A stretch of DNA of 64,000 nt from assembly GCF_001750685.1 (NCBI RefSeq), contig NZ_CP017269.1, positions 4,815,416 to 4,879,415 of the forward strand. Direction: 5' to 3'. The notes below the pieces were generated by a model. The model was given only the letters and a program-made list of their open reading frames with translations. It made no database searches and was not told where the DNA came from. The first letter of the stretch is position 1. Each line of letters starts with the position of its first letter. Shown here one piece after another: positions 51,588 through 60,950 of the stretch. Both the position numbers and the translations under genes were made by a program. This stretch comes from Geosporobacter ferrireducens. GTDB taxonomy: Bacteria; Bacillota; Clostridia; Peptostreptococcales; Thermotaleaceae.

Positions 51588-53192
51588 TTACTTTCTAAGG
51601 GAAATTTCCTTTAATATAGCAGTCTTATTACGATCTTTGACCTGATTAATAGACCATTCATTTTGAAACAATAATACAGGATGGTTATCTTCATCCTCAA
51701 CAATCATGGTATCCATTGTGATACTGAAGGTATTTTGATCAAAATGATCCAGTTCAACCCAACGAATATAACGATAAGGAAGTCTTTCCATAATTACATC
51801 TACACCATATTCATTTTTAAGGCGATATTCTAACACCTCAAATTGAAGGGCTCCAACTACACCCACAATCAATTCCTCTACACCAATATTCGGCCGCTTG
51901 TAGACCTGTATGGTGCCTTCCTCTGCCAACTGGGTAATTCCTTTTATAAACTGTTTACGCTTAAGGGAATTCTTCGTAAAAACTTTAGCAAAATGCTCAG
52001 GTGCAAATACTGGGATACCTTCATATTGCAGTTTAGATTGATCCTGACATAAAGTATCACCAATTTTAAATATTCCTGGATCATGAATTCCGATAATGTC
52101 TCCAGGATAAGCAGTTTCTACCACAACACGTTCTTGTGCTAAAAACTGCTGTGGCTGCGCTAATCTTACCTTTTTATTTTCTTGGACATGATTCACTGTC
52201 ATTCCTTTTTCAAACTTTCCGGAACAAATCCTTAAAAAAGCGATTCGATCTCTATGGGTTGGATTCATGTTTGCTTGAATCTTAAAGATAAAGCCTGAAA
52301 AGTTTGCTGTTTCAGGATTGATTTCGCCTAAATTACTAGAGCGGGGTTTTGGCGGTGTGGTAATATTTAAAAAAGATTCTAGAAATGGCTCTACACCAAA
52401 GTTCGTCAAGGCACTTCCAAAGAAGACAGGTGTTAGTTCGCCATTTAGTATCTGATTTAGATCATAATCATCTCCTGCCATATCTAATAAACTAATATCA
52501 TTTATTAGATGGGTGTGAAGATCATCCCCTAGTAAATCTCTAAACTTTTCATCGGATATATCTCCTATAATTGCTTTTGCCACAGTTTGGCCATGGTTGC
52601 CATCATTAAAAAGTTCGATTTGCTTTTTATAGCGATTGAAAACGCCTTTAAAGTTTCTATCGCTGCCAATCGGCCAGTTCATTGGATAAGAACGAATCCC
52701 GAGAACTTGTTCAATGTCTTCCAGAAGCTCAAATGGATCTTTTCCTGCACGATCTAGCTTATTAATGAAGGTGAAGATTGGAATTCCTCTCATTTTACAA
52801 ACATGAAATAATTTCTTGGTTTGATCTTCAACCCCCTTTGAGCAGTCGATCACCATGACAGCACTATCAGCGGCCATCAAGGTTCGGTAGGTGTCTTCAC
52901 TGAAATCCTGGTGACCTGGTGTATCAAGAATGTTAATACAAAATCCATTATAGTCAAATTGAAGCACACTGGAAGTAACAGAAATTCCTCTTTGTTTTTC
53001 GATTTCCATCCAGTCAGATACTGCATGGTTTTGCGCTCTTCTTGATTTAACAGATCCAGCCAAACGAATTGCGCCACCGTATAATAATAGTTTTTCTGTT
53101 AGCGTTGTTTTACCCGCATCGGGATGGGAAATGATTGCAAAGGTTCTTCTTCTTCGAACTTCATCCATAAAGCTTAACATTTCATTTGACAT
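51588..53192 (-). CDS. prfC: peptide chain release factor 3
   Basis: 534 residues, translational GTPase that recycles RF1/RF2 from post-termination ribosomes. G1 SHPDAGKTTLTEK, switch region EKQRGISVTSSV, G3 DTPGHQDFSEDTYR, G4 FINKLDRAG, and RF3-specific RSYPMNWPIGSDRNFKG. C-terminal domains II and III are intact (GVVGALQFEVLEYRL). AGGAAGAGG on the minus strand precedes the start, and a sigma-A-type promoter lies at 53261-53289. No frameshift. Single gene. Confidence 0.96.
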   Translation of the reverse strand: MSNEMLSFMDEVRRRRTFAIISHPDAGKTTLTEKLLLYGGAIRLAGSVKSRRAQNHAVSDWMEIEKQRGISVTSSVLQFDYNGFCINILDTPGHQDFSEDTYRTLMAADSAVMVIDCSKGVEDQTKKLFHVCKMRGIPIFTFINKLDRAGKDPFELLEDIEQVLGIRSYPMNWPIGSDRNFKGVFNRYKKQIELFNDGNHGQTVAKAIIGDISDEKFRDLLGDDLHTHLINDISLLDMAGDDYDLNQILNGELTPVFFGSALTNFGVEPFLESFLNITTPPKPRSSNLGEINPETANFSGFIFKIQANMNPTHRDRIAFLRICSGKFEKGMTVNHVQENKKVRLAQPQQFLAQERVVVETAYPGDIIGIHDPGIFKIGDTLCQDQSKLQYEGIPVFAPEHFAKVFTKNSLKRKQFIKGITQLAEEGTIQVYKRPNIGVEELIVGVVGALQFEVLEYRLKNEYGVDVIMERLPYRYIRWVELDHFDQNTFSITMDTMIVEDEDNHPVLLFQNEWSINQVKDRNKTAILKEISLRK

Positions 53193-53260
53193 TTTTTCCT
53201 CTTCCTTTATTATAAATTATTGATTAATTATCTCCTGAAAATTAAAGTATAACCTTCTAG

Positions 53261-53289
53261 ATTTTATCCTTCTATTGTTCCCCTGTCAA
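53261..53289 (-). promoter_or_regulatory. sigma-A promoter of prfC
   Basis: On the minus strand: TTGACA (plus 53284-53289), 17-bp spacer, TAAAAT (plus 53261-53266), leaving a leader of about 60 bases before the prfC start. Confidence 0.8.
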
Positions 53290-53471
53290 TTGCCTTTCTA
53301 TTAAAGCAGAAATTTTCCAGGGAAAATTCAAGAAAAATTCCTATGAACTTATACACATCAAACAGAATAGCGGTTTTCCTATGCTTATTTCAATATAAGG
53401 TTAAGACAGATGAAGGTACTTTTAGTATAGATTTGCATTGCTATAATTATAGAAATTATTAACAAATCTAA

Positions 53472-53500
53472 TTACAAGGTACAGCAAATAGCGTTATAAT
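53472..53500 (+). promoter_or_regulatory. sigma-A promoter of the coiled-coil/ftsE/ftsX operon
   Basis: TTACAA (53472-53477), exact 17-bp spacer, TATAAT (53495-53500). About 140 bases of leader precede the coiled-coil gene; no second signal is seen in it. Confidence 0.7.
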
Positions 53501-53641
53501 GGATATATAAAAAATGAGCCTATACTGTTTGCAGTTGAGCAGGCGGCTGCTGAAAGGGGATTAAAGGAATAAATGTGACTCAAATTTTAATATTTGCTAT
53601 ACATAAATATTTCGTATGGATGCCAAGGAGAGAAAGATTAA

Positions 53642-54763
53642 ATGGTGAAAATGAGAGAAATAAAAAGACTTCTGATTTTCTGCTTTACTGCTACCTTCAT
53701 TTTGATACTTTTTTCCTCAATCATGGTGACGGGAGAAGGCGACCCTTTTGCAGAAATACAAGAAAAGCTTGCTGGAATTTCTATTGAAGAAAGGGAAATC
53801 CTCAAAAAACTCTTTGTCTTGGCACGGGAGGTAGAAGATATGGAGAGAGCGGAGGCGGAAATTGAGCAGGAGATAGAAAGCGTAAACCAGGAGGTCAAGT
53901 ATTTAGAAAATGCCATTGCATTAGAGGAAATGGACTATGAGAATAAACTTGATGTTCTCAGGCAGATCCTAAGAAGCTACCAGCGTAGAGGGGCAGGATC
54001 GTATCTAGAAATCATACTGAGTTCAGACAATCTGGCTACTTTCCTGCGACGGATAAATACGTTCCGGGACCTCACCCGTAACACTGGAGAGCTTTTGTTA
54101 TTGTTGGAGGATAGCAGAGAAAAGTTATCAAAAGAAAAGAAAAAATTAACTGAGAAGCTTGTGCTGATAGAAGAGAAACAAGAGGAGTTAAGAGAATCCC
54201 TCGTGAATAAGCTGCAACTAGTAGAGGCACAAGAAGCGTATCTTGCATCTCTAGCAGGGGAAAGAGTTTTTTATCAAGAATATCTGACCAGTCTCCAAAA
54301 CCTATTGGATGAACTGGGCACTTTTTTTACAGAAGTTGCAGGAGAGTTTTCCAGAATTATTGAGGAGGGGAATTTACCGTCTGATACTCTGAAAACAAGC
54401 ATTACGTTATATCATATAAAGGGTTCTATAGAGGAGAAAACCTTTAACAATATCATTAAAGAAAATCCTAGACTTCCGGAAATGATATTCAGTTTTCAAC
54501 CGGGAAAAATTGAGATGAGCATACCGCAAAAAAATCTGACTTTGATAGGGGATTTTGTGATTCTCGATGGAAAAACTCTGAAGTTTCAGGTGGAAGAAGG
54601 TGCTTTCTATGGAATGCCTCTGGAAAAGGGAACCATAGAAGGGTTGTTTCGGGAAAGCCACCTGGTATTAGACTTGAAACCGCTGGTAGGTAAAAATATT
54701 ATACAGTCTATAGAAGTTTTCGATGGATATTTAGAATTAAAAATTATACCTAATTTATTTTAG
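53642..54763 (+). CDS. exported coiled-coil protein, PcsB/EnvC-like but without hydrolase domain
   Basis: 373 residues. One N-terminal signal or anchor (LLIFCFTATFILILFSSIMV). Residues about 35-235 are a long, interrupted coiled coil, with YENKLDVLRQILRSYQRRGA and YLEIILSSDNLATFLRRIN between the two arms, exactly the pattern of the PcsB, CwlO and EnvC N-terminal domains that bind FtsX. The last 140 residues are not LytM, NlpC/P60 or CHAP: no HxH, catalytic Cys-His or HxxxD set is seen, only beta-rich sequence (GKIEMSIPQKNLTLIGDFVI). It precedes ftsE and ftsX, 25 bases ahead. Probably regulates or recruits a separate hydrolase. Confidence 0.8.
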   Translation: MVKMREIKRLLIFCFTATFILILFSSIMVTGEGDPFAEIQEKLAGISIEEREILKKLFVLAREVEDMERAEAEIEQEIESVNQEVKYLENAIALEEMDYENKLDVLRQILRSYQRRGAGSYLEIILSSDNLATFLRRINTFRDLTRNTGELLLLLEDSREKLSKEKKKLTEKLVLIEEKQEELRESLVNKLQLVEAQEAYLASLAGERVFYQEYLTSLQNLLDELGTFFTEVAGEFSRIIEEGNLPSDTLKTSITLYHIKGSIEEKTFNNIIKENPRLPEMIFSFQPGKIEMSIPQKNLTLIGDFVILDGKTLKFQVEEGAFYGMPLEKGTIEGLFRESHLVLDLKPLVGKNIIQSIEVFDGYLELKIIPNLF

Positions 54764-54788
54764 TACATTACCGTGGAGGCGACGAATA

Positions 54789-55463
54789 ATGATTGAGGCA
54801 AAAGATGTCTGCTTGACCTATCTTGACGGCACAAGGGCTTTGGAAGGTATTGACTTGAAGATAGAGCCTGGTGAACTAGTGTATATGACGGGGCCCAGCG
54901 GATCTGGAAAGACTAGCCTATTAAAACTTTTGATGGGTGTAGAATATCCTACTGCCGGCTCTTTGCAGGTACTGGGACAGTCTATAGAGAGGGCGCAGAC
55001 TGCAAAAATCAGGAAAATGAGGATGCGTGTTGGTCCGGTTTTTCAAGAGTTTAAATTAATAAAAGGAAGAACTGCTATGGAAAATGTTATGCTAGGTATG
55101 CGATTTCTTGGTTTCCCTATAGGGCAGATCAGGAAAAATGCCAGTGAAGCATTGGAAAGAGTGGGGTTAGAACACAAGTCTTTTTCATTGGTTGAAAATC
55201 TGTCATGGGGGGAAACTCAGCGAGTCGCTATTGCAAGAGCAGTAGCCAGAAAACCGGAACTAATACTGGCAGATGAACCCACAGGAAACCTGGATACAAG
55301 CAATGCACTGAATATACTAGAACTCTTGACTTCGCTAACGGATAAAAAAACAGCGATCGTTATTACTACTCATGCAACCCATCTGATTGACAGCAGTGCA
55401 GAGGGTAAGCTAATTCAAATGGAAGCAGGAAGAATTCGCTGGGAAAGGCTGGGAAGAGCATAA
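54789..55463 (+). CDS. ftsE: FtsE-like ABC ATPase
   Basis: 224 residues, FtsE/LolD-type. Walker A GPSGSGKTS, Walker B LILADEPTGNLD and switch His (TTHATH). The signature is degenerate, LSWGETQR in place of LSGGEQQR, and the Q-loop is FQEFKLI. With FtsX it turns ATP hydrolysis into a conformational change that activates an outside hydrolase through its coiled-coil partner. ATG 54789 follows GGAGGCG. Its stop is one base before the ftsX start. Confidence 0.88.
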   Translation: MIEAKDVCLTYLDGTRALEGIDLKIEPGELVYMTGPSGSGKTSLLKLLMGVEYPTAGSLQVLGQSIERAQTAKIRKMRMRVGPVFQEFKLIKGRTAMENVMLGMRFLGFPIGQIRKNASEALERVGLEHKSFSLVENLSWGETQRVAIARAVARKPELILADEPTGNLDTSNALNILELLTSLTDKKTAIVITTHATHLIDSSAEGKLIQMEAGRIRWERLGRA

Positions 55464-55464
55464 A

Positions 55465-56352
55465 ATGACAAGTATTTCTAGCAATATAGGATATTTCTTT
55501 AGAGAGGCAAAAACGGTCATTCGATTGAATTTGCTGACAAATATATTATCTCTTCTTAGTACGGGTCTTATTTTTTTTATTTTGGCTATGGTAATTTCGG
55601 GATGGTGGGTCAGTAGCGAAGTAATTGAGGTAATTCAGGAAGAGGCAGAGGTTAGCGTCTATTTTGACGAAAGTCTTAACCCGATGGATGTTTTGCATCT
55701 GGTTAAAGCGATAAAAGGTATTGAGGGAGTACGAGAGGCACGAATTGTTGATCAGGGGGAAGCTTACAGCAGGATGGTAGAAATCCTTGGAGAAGAAGCC
55801 CGTGTTTTAGAGTTTTTTGATGACAATCCTTTTAGCTCTTTCATTGAAGTAAAAATTCACCTTGAGCAAATGAACCCTGTTTTGGAAAAAATACTCCCGA
55901 TGAAAGGAATCGAACATGTTCGGGATAACAGGGAGATTTTAGATCGGCTGCACAGTGTTGTGAGGATATTAAAGCTTGTAGGATATTTAGCTGCAATGGC
56001 TGTAGGTATTTCTACCCTTGTGATCATATCTCACATGATCAGGCTTGGGATTTATCATAATAGAGAACAGATCAATACCTTGAGATTATTAGGTGCGCCT
56101 GAAATTTTTATTGCATGTCCATTCATGCTGGTAGGCATGACATTAACTTTAGGTGGAGGTCTGCTGGCATCCATGATGTCAGACTTTGCATTAAAAGAAG
56201 TATATGCCCAAATGACAGGGCCGCTGCCATTCATTCCACTGCCTCCCCTTGAAACGATTGTAGGGAAATTGGCACTGCTGGTTATCACATTGAGTATAAG
56301 CTTGGGGTTTATTGGCAGTCTCGTAGGACTCTCTTCAGAAAGAAGCAATTAA
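55465..56352 (+). CDS. ftsX: FtsX-like membrane protein
   Basis: 295 residues. Helix 1 at about 27-47, an external domain (EVSVYFDESLNPMDVLHLVK, then VREARIVDQGEAYSRMVEIL and FSSFIEVKI) typical of FtsX residues 50-165, then three C-terminal helices near 172-195, 220-240 and 265-288. Start is directly behind ftsE. Order coiled coil-ftsE-ftsX differs from the usual Firmicute ftsE-ftsX-hydrolase order. The loop between helices 1 and 2 is the expected contact site for the coiled-coil protein. Confidence 0.88.
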   Translation: MTSISSNIGYFFREAKTVIRLNLLTNILSLLSTGLIFFILAMVISGWWVSSEVIEVIQEEAEVSVYFDESLNPMDVLHLVKAIKGIEGVREARIVDQGEAYSRMVEILGEEARVLEFFDDNPFSSFIEVKIHLEQMNPVLEKILPMKGIEHVRDNREILDRLHSVVRILKLVGYLAAMAVGISTLVIISHMIRLGIYHNREQINTLRLLGAPEIFIACPFMLVGMTLTLGGGLLASMMSDFALKEVYAQMTGPLPFIPLPPLETIVGKLALLVITLSISLGFIGSLVGLSSERSN

Positions 56353-56440
56353 TGATTATTCCCCGTCAAATTTGAATATATAGTATATATCTAATTCCTT
56401 TAGAATAGACATATAGCAAATATTTGAAGGGGGCCTTATT

Positions 56441-56923
56441 ATGAAAAAGTTAAAGAGAACCATGGTAGAGCTAATCATAAGCCTCGCAATACCCCTCGGA
56501 ATAGGTTTCTTGAGTTTATTACTCATCGAAGAGTCCATCAGTATATACAAAGATTTAGTGAAACCTGTATTTGCACCGCCAAACTGGATATTTGGGCCAA
56601 TATGGACGATTTTATATATTCTGATGGGGATTGCGTCTTATCAGATATGGAAAGCCAGAAAAAGCAGGATACAAATTAATAATGCTTTGTTCTTTTATAC
56701 AATACAATTAATTCTAAACTTCTGGTGGCCCGTATTGTTCTTTAGATTTCAAATGAGATTTTTGGCTTTTATAGAAATTATTCTTCTACTCTTATTTATA
56801 ATCCTTACAACTCGAAAATTCAAGCGGATTGATTGGGTTGGAGCAGGGTTAATGATTCCCTATATTCTTTGGGTGGTATTTGCTGCTGTCTTAAACATTT
56901 CTTTATGGATACTAAACAGATAG
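56441..56923 (+). CDS. tspO: TspO/MBR-family membrane protein
   Basis: 160 residues, five membrane helices. Matches the tryptophan-rich sensory family: PVFAPPNWIFGPIWTILYIL near residues 40-60 and LILNFWWPVLFF near 90. Binds porphyrins/lipid-like ligands and is involved in stress responses. AGGGGG site before ATG 56441, about 90 bases after ftsX; whether it is in that operon is unclear because no terminator is seen between them. A terminator follows. Confidence 0.92.
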   Translation: MKKLKRTMVELIISLAIPLGIGFLSLLLIEESISIYKDLVKPVFAPPNWIFGPIWTILYILMGIASYQIWKARKSRIQINNALFFYTIQLILNFWWPVLFFRFQMRFLAFIEIILLLLFIILTTRKFKRIDWVGAGLMIPYILWVVFAAVLNISLWILNR

Positions 56924-56947
56924 ACAAAGACCAAGGAGGCGAATAAA

Positions 56948-56975
56948 ACCGGCATCCGCAGGATGGCGGTCTTTT
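56948..56975 (+). terminator. terminator after tspO
   Basis: ACCGGCATCC/GGATGGCGGT, 10-bp stem with one mismatch and a GCA loop, then CTTTTC. Confidence 0.7.
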
Positions 56976-57055
56976 CATGCAAATAAATAGTAGAAAGGAA
57001 TAAAGAAATAGTGTGTTATAATTATAATATGAATTTTCTAACAGGAGTGGTATAT

Positions 57056-59161
57056 ATGATTTCCAGCAGACAAAAAAAAATCCTCGAACAGTTGGTACAG
57101 TATCAGGATTTTATAACCGTTGAACAATTGGCCAAACAGTATAACCTTTCCCATAGAACCATTCGCCATGATATTTTGATGCTTGAATCCAGCCTCAAGA
57201 GAAGAGAAATCACTTTTACACGCCACCGAAAATATGGTTTGAAGATAGACTTAGATAGTTGCCAATGGCAGCAGTTACAAGATTTCTTATATCAAAAGGC
57301 AGAGTATCTATCGCCGCAAAATCGTTCCAAGGAGATTGCAAAGGTACTGCTGGAAAAGTCAGAAACTAAATTCGATGAACTTTTAGAGATATTTAAGATA
57401 AGTAATAAGACATTGACCGGAGATCTAAATGAATTAAAACTTTGGTTTGGCATGCAGCATTTGAAGCTTCTACGGGAAAAAGGTAAAGTGAAGATTTTAG
57501 GTAGAGAGCTTTATAAAAGAAAGGCATACTTATATTTACTGAAGGAAGAGGCAACAGGAGAAAAAATATTAGACTATCTCCTAAATGAAGAATCAAAAAT
57601 AATGAATATATTGCAGTGGAAAGAATGGTTTCAACCTAAGGATATGCATTACTTATTTGAAGTGGTTTCAGAGCTGGAACAGACTTTGTCAATTACCTTC
57701 TCAGATAATGGTTATGTAGCGCTCATTTTGCATATGTATTTGTCTATGGAAAGATTAAGGAAAGCGCATTTTGTTGCAATGGATGAAGGTCTTCTAAAGG
57801 AACTTCAGCAAACAGAAGAGTTTAAAACAGCAGAAAGAATCGTTAGGGTAAGAATAGAACCTTATTTTCAGATTCATCTTCCTTTATCAGAGATCGGCTA
57901 TATCACCCAGCATATTCTGACTGCCCAAAAGGAGTATCAAAAAGATAAGGAAGACGAGGAATGTTTAGAGCTTGCAAAACAAATTGTTATAGAAGCGGAA
58001 AAGACCCTTGAAAAACCGCTTTTAGCCAGTGCACAAATCATAGAAAGTCTTGCAATGCATTTAAAACCGGCGATATATCGTTCAAAGTACGGCATTAAGA
58101 TTTATAATCCGTTGTTTTCTGAATTGCAAAAAAAGTATAGCCTATTGCTGGAGACAATTATTAATATTACCAATGCTATTTTATCACCCAAAGGAATCCA
58201 GTTTGATGAACAGGAAGCCAGCTATATTGCCATGCATATTGGTGCAGGGATAGAACAACAGTTGTCTGCATCAATAAAAAAACGTGTGGTTATCGTCTGC
58301 AGTTCAGGATTAGGTACTGTTAATATTTTGCAAAGAAGACTTTTGGACATTTACCCACAGATAGAGCTTGTAAAAAAATGTTCTTATAAGGATCTAAAGG
58401 ATCTAACCGTTGAAGATGTAGATTTGATTATTTCTACAATTGACATTTACTTTAATCTACCCATACCCTGGATCAAAGTATCGCCACTTTTGACGCAAGA
58501 GGATGAGAAACGAATCATTACATTGCTGGGTTTAACAGAGCATAACCAAGGCAAGGAATGGCATGTGAGCCGTACTGTAAAAGAAGTTATTAAGCTTGTA
58601 GAGAAAAATGCGAATATCCATGACCGCACGGAATTGACAAAGGAACTGGTACAATTCTTCAAAGGTACTCATTTATCCGCCTGCAGCAGTCCTGACAAAT
58701 GGAATCTGTCCCAGCTGTTGCCCAAGGATTCCATTGAACTGCAATTAGATACCCCGAAGACGATAAAAGAGATGATTCAATTAGGAACAGCGCCGCTTAA
58801 AAAGAGGGGGATTATTGGTATTGAATATGAAGATAAGCTTATCCAGATGATAGAAAAGCCCAATCATCATTTTGTTATTACACCGGGTGTTGTTTTTCCC
58901 CATGCTTCAAATGAAACAGGGGTATGGGGTACGGGCTTCAGCCTGATGACCTTCAATCAATCTGTTATGCTGAAGGAAGTAGGGGTGCCTATTTGGCTAA
59001 TGATAACGCTTGCAGCAGAAGATCATGAAAAACATATAGATGCATTAGGATTATTGATTGATGCTTTGAATGATGAATCTTTTTTAAACCTGCTAAAGAA
59101 TGCACATTATGCCGGGGAGATTTATGACTGGTTTGAAAAAAGAGAGGGATCGTTACTATGA
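57056..59161 (+). CDS. PRD-containing PTS-controlled transcriptional regulator with EIIB- and EIIA-like domains
   Basis: 701 residues. N-terminal HTH (TVEQLAKQYNLSHRTIRHDI), second HTH (FDELLEIFKISNKTLTGDLN), PRD1 and PRD2 (ending QEASYIAMHIGAGI), EIIB-like domain (VVIVCSSGLGTVNILQRRL) with an active-type Cys, and EIIA-like domain with the phospho-His motif VVFPHASNET. ATG 57056 is chosen because AGGAG (57043-57047) precedes it. Its stop overlaps the IIB start by four bases. Because no separate IIA gene follows, the C-terminal EIIA domain could itself supply the IIB protein (inference). Confidence 0.9.
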   Translation: MISSRQKKILEQLVQYQDFITVEQLAKQYNLSHRTIRHDILMLESSLKRREITFTRHRKYGLKIDLDSCQWQQLQDFLYQKAEYLSPQNRSKEIAKVLLEKSETKFDELLEIFKISNKTLTGDLNELKLWFGMQHLKLLREKGKVKILGRELYKRKAYLYLLKEEATGEKILDYLLNEESKIMNILQWKEWFQPKDMHYLFEVVSELEQTLSITFSDNGYVALILHMYLSMERLRKAHFVAMDEGLLKELQQTEEFKTAERIVRVRIEPYFQIHLPLSEIGYITQHILTAQKEYQKDKEDEECLELAKQIVIEAEKTLEKPLLASAQIIESLAMHLKPAIYRSKYGIKIYNPLFSELQKKYSLLLETIINITNAILSPKGIQFDEQEASYIAMHIGAGIEQQLSASIKKRVVIVCSSGLGTVNILQRRLLDIYPQIELVKKCSYKDLKDLTVEDVDLIISTIDIYFNLPIPWIKVSPLLTQEDEKRIITLLGLTEHNQGKEWHVSRTVKEVIKLVEKNANIHDRTELTKELVQFFKGTHLSACSSPDKWNLSQLLPKDSIELQLDTPKTIKEMIQLGTAPLKKRGIIGIEYEDKLIQMIEKPNHHFVITPGVVFPHASNETGVWGTGFSLMTFNQSVMLKEVGVPIWLMITLAAEDHEKHIDALGLLIDALNDESFLNLLKNAHYAGEIYDWFEKREGSLL

Positions 59162-59472
59162 TTATGAAAAAGATACTCGTAGTATGCACAAGTGGTTTAG
59201 GAACAAGCCTAGCCATGAGATTATATGTGGAAAAATTCATAAAGGAAAATAATTTAAATGTAAAGGTGGAACATACGGATATTGGTTCTGCAAGTTTTAT
59301 AGAAGCAGATTTGATTTTAGGAGCAAAACAGGTGATTGAATGTTTAGCTGAACAAGATCACATTGAAGTAATTCCATTAGAAGATATTGTGAACCGCCAG
59401 TATATAAGGCAACAGCTATTTAGCAGTGCAACGGTGCAAAGCTGGTTAGTAGAAAAAGAGGGGATACGATGA
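59158..59472 (+). CDS. PTS EIIB component, ascorbate type (second system)
   Basis: 104 residues with phospho-Cys C10 in VVCTSGLGTSLAM. Only moderately like the IIB of the first system (CACGSGLGSS), which argues for a different substrate. Start overlaps the regulator stop (ATGA) and its end overlaps the IIC start, so all three genes are translationally coupled. Confidence 0.9.
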   Translation: MIMKKILVVCTSGLGTSLAMRLYVEKFIKENNLNVKVEHTDIGSASFIEADLILGAKQVIECLAEQDHIEVIPLEDIVNRQYIRQQLFSSATVQSWLVEKEGIR

Positions 59473-60755
59473 ATTTTTTAGATGGAATAAGCAGAGGTGT
59501 GCTGGGTGAGCCCGCTTTTGTGCTCGGCATCATTGCTTGTATAGGTCTTATCGTCCAAAAAGAAGCTATGGAGAGAGTGATTCAAGGAACAATAAAGACA
59601 ATTCTAGGATATATTTTAATTCAAATTGGCGCATCTGCTGCAGGAGTAGCGTTAGGAAACTTATCCTTATTAATACAAAGAGGTTTTCAGGTAATTGGGA
59701 TCATTCCTCACAATGAAATCATTGTAGCTTTAGCACAAATCAATTATGGAAATTATATTGCATGGATTATGTTGTTTGGAATGGTTATACATCTGCTGAT
59801 TGCCAGATGGAGTCCGTTAAAATATGTATTTTTGACAGGGCATCACATGCTGTTTATGGCTTCAATGCTGGCAGCAGTATTGGCAGTATCATCTCTAAGT
59901 AAATGGAAGGTAATACTTCTAGGTGCTGTACTCCTAGCTATGGCTATGTCCGTTGGACCTGCTGTCATACAACCTTTTGTACGAAAGATAACGAACAATA
60001 ATACCATAGCTGTAGGACATTTTAATAGCATTGGCTTTGTTATTGCAGGTTTAATCGCATCCTGTTTTAAATCTGAACACAAAGAGGAAAAGGAGACACC
60101 ACTTCCAGGCTTTAGGAGATTCCAAGTACTCTTTCAAGATCATATTTTATCCACTACACTTTTTATGTTTATATTATTTTTATTAGCCGGATTTTTTGTA
60201 GGCCGTGAAACGATGGAAGAACTGTTTTTCTCCCGGCCTCCTATCGTGATCGCTGTTATGCAGGCAGTTTGGTTTGCAGCGGGAGCCTATGTGATATTAA
60301 TGGGGGTAAGAATGTTGCTTTCGGAGATTGTACCGGCCTTTCAAGGGATTAGTGAGAAGATTGTTCCTAATGGAATTCCTGCATTAGATTGTCCTATCTT
60401 ATTTCCCTATGCACCCATTGCATCCATTTTTGGATTTCTATTTAGTTTAATGGGCGGAGTAGCCGCTATGCTTTTATTCATTATGCGGTCGAATCAATAT
60501 ACAATTATTATTCCAGGAATTGTGACCCACTTTTTTTCAGGGGGTGCAGCAGGTGTTATAGCCTATAGAATTGGGAGAAAAAGAGGACTGGTTACAGCTT
60601 GTTTTGTTCATGGATTTGTTATTACTTTTTTACCATATTTTTTAGTCCCTATTCTATCGGGGCTAGGATATGTGAGGGCAACTTTTGGAGATTCTGATTT
60701 TGCAATTATGGGCTTTTTCACGAAATGGATATTGAACTTTTTCCTTACTTTATAA
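59469..60755 (+). CDS. PTS EIIC permease, ascorbate (UlaA) family (second system)
   Basis: 428 residues, about 11 helices. Shares with the first IIC the blocks FVLGIIACIGLIVQKEAMER, VIQGTIKTILGYIL, FLTGHHMLFMASMLAAV, SEIVPAFQGISEKIVPNGIP and CPILFPYAPIASI. The 30-residue shortening lies mainly at the C-terminus. Substrate unknown. Followed by a terminator at 60771, so the next gene is a separate unit. Confidence 0.9.
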   Translation: MNFLDGISRGVLGEPAFVLGIIACIGLIVQKEAMERVIQGTIKTILGYILIQIGASAAGVALGNLSLLIQRGFQVIGIIPHNEIIVALAQINYGNYIAWIMLFGMVIHLLIARWSPLKYVFLTGHHMLFMASMLAAVLAVSSLSKWKVILLGAVLLAMAMSVGPAVIQPFVRKITNNNTIAVGHFNSIGFVIAGLIASCFKSEHKEEKETPLPGFRRFQVLFQDHILSTTLFMFILFLLAGFFVGRETMEELFFSRPPIVIAVMQAVWFAAGAYVILMGVRMLLSEIVPAFQGISEKIVPNGIPALDCPILFPYAPIASIFGFLFSLMGGVAAMLLFIMRSNQYTIIIPGIVTHFFSGGAAGVIAYRIGRKRGLVTACFVHGFVITFLPYFLVPILSGLGYVRATFGDSDFAIMGFFTKWILNFFLTL

Positions 60756-60770
60756 ATATGAAACAAGTCA

Positions 60771-60803
60771 AGTATCTCTTGAATAAAGAGGTACTCTTTT
60801 TTT
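60771..60803 (+). terminator. terminator of the second PTS operon
   Basis: AGTATCTCTT (60771-60780) pairs with AAGAGGTACT (60786-60795) with one wobble, then CTTTTTTTGCC. Confidence 0.85.
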
Positions 60804-60950
60804 GCCGTTTAAAGTGGCAAATAGATGGTATCGTATTTTTACACTTCTTCAAGTAGAATGATGTTAAAGCAGATAAAAATGCAAAATGTTGTTATTATTA
60901 AAAAACCTAAGCAAGTATTAAGAATGGTAAGAAAACAAGGAGGAATGAAA

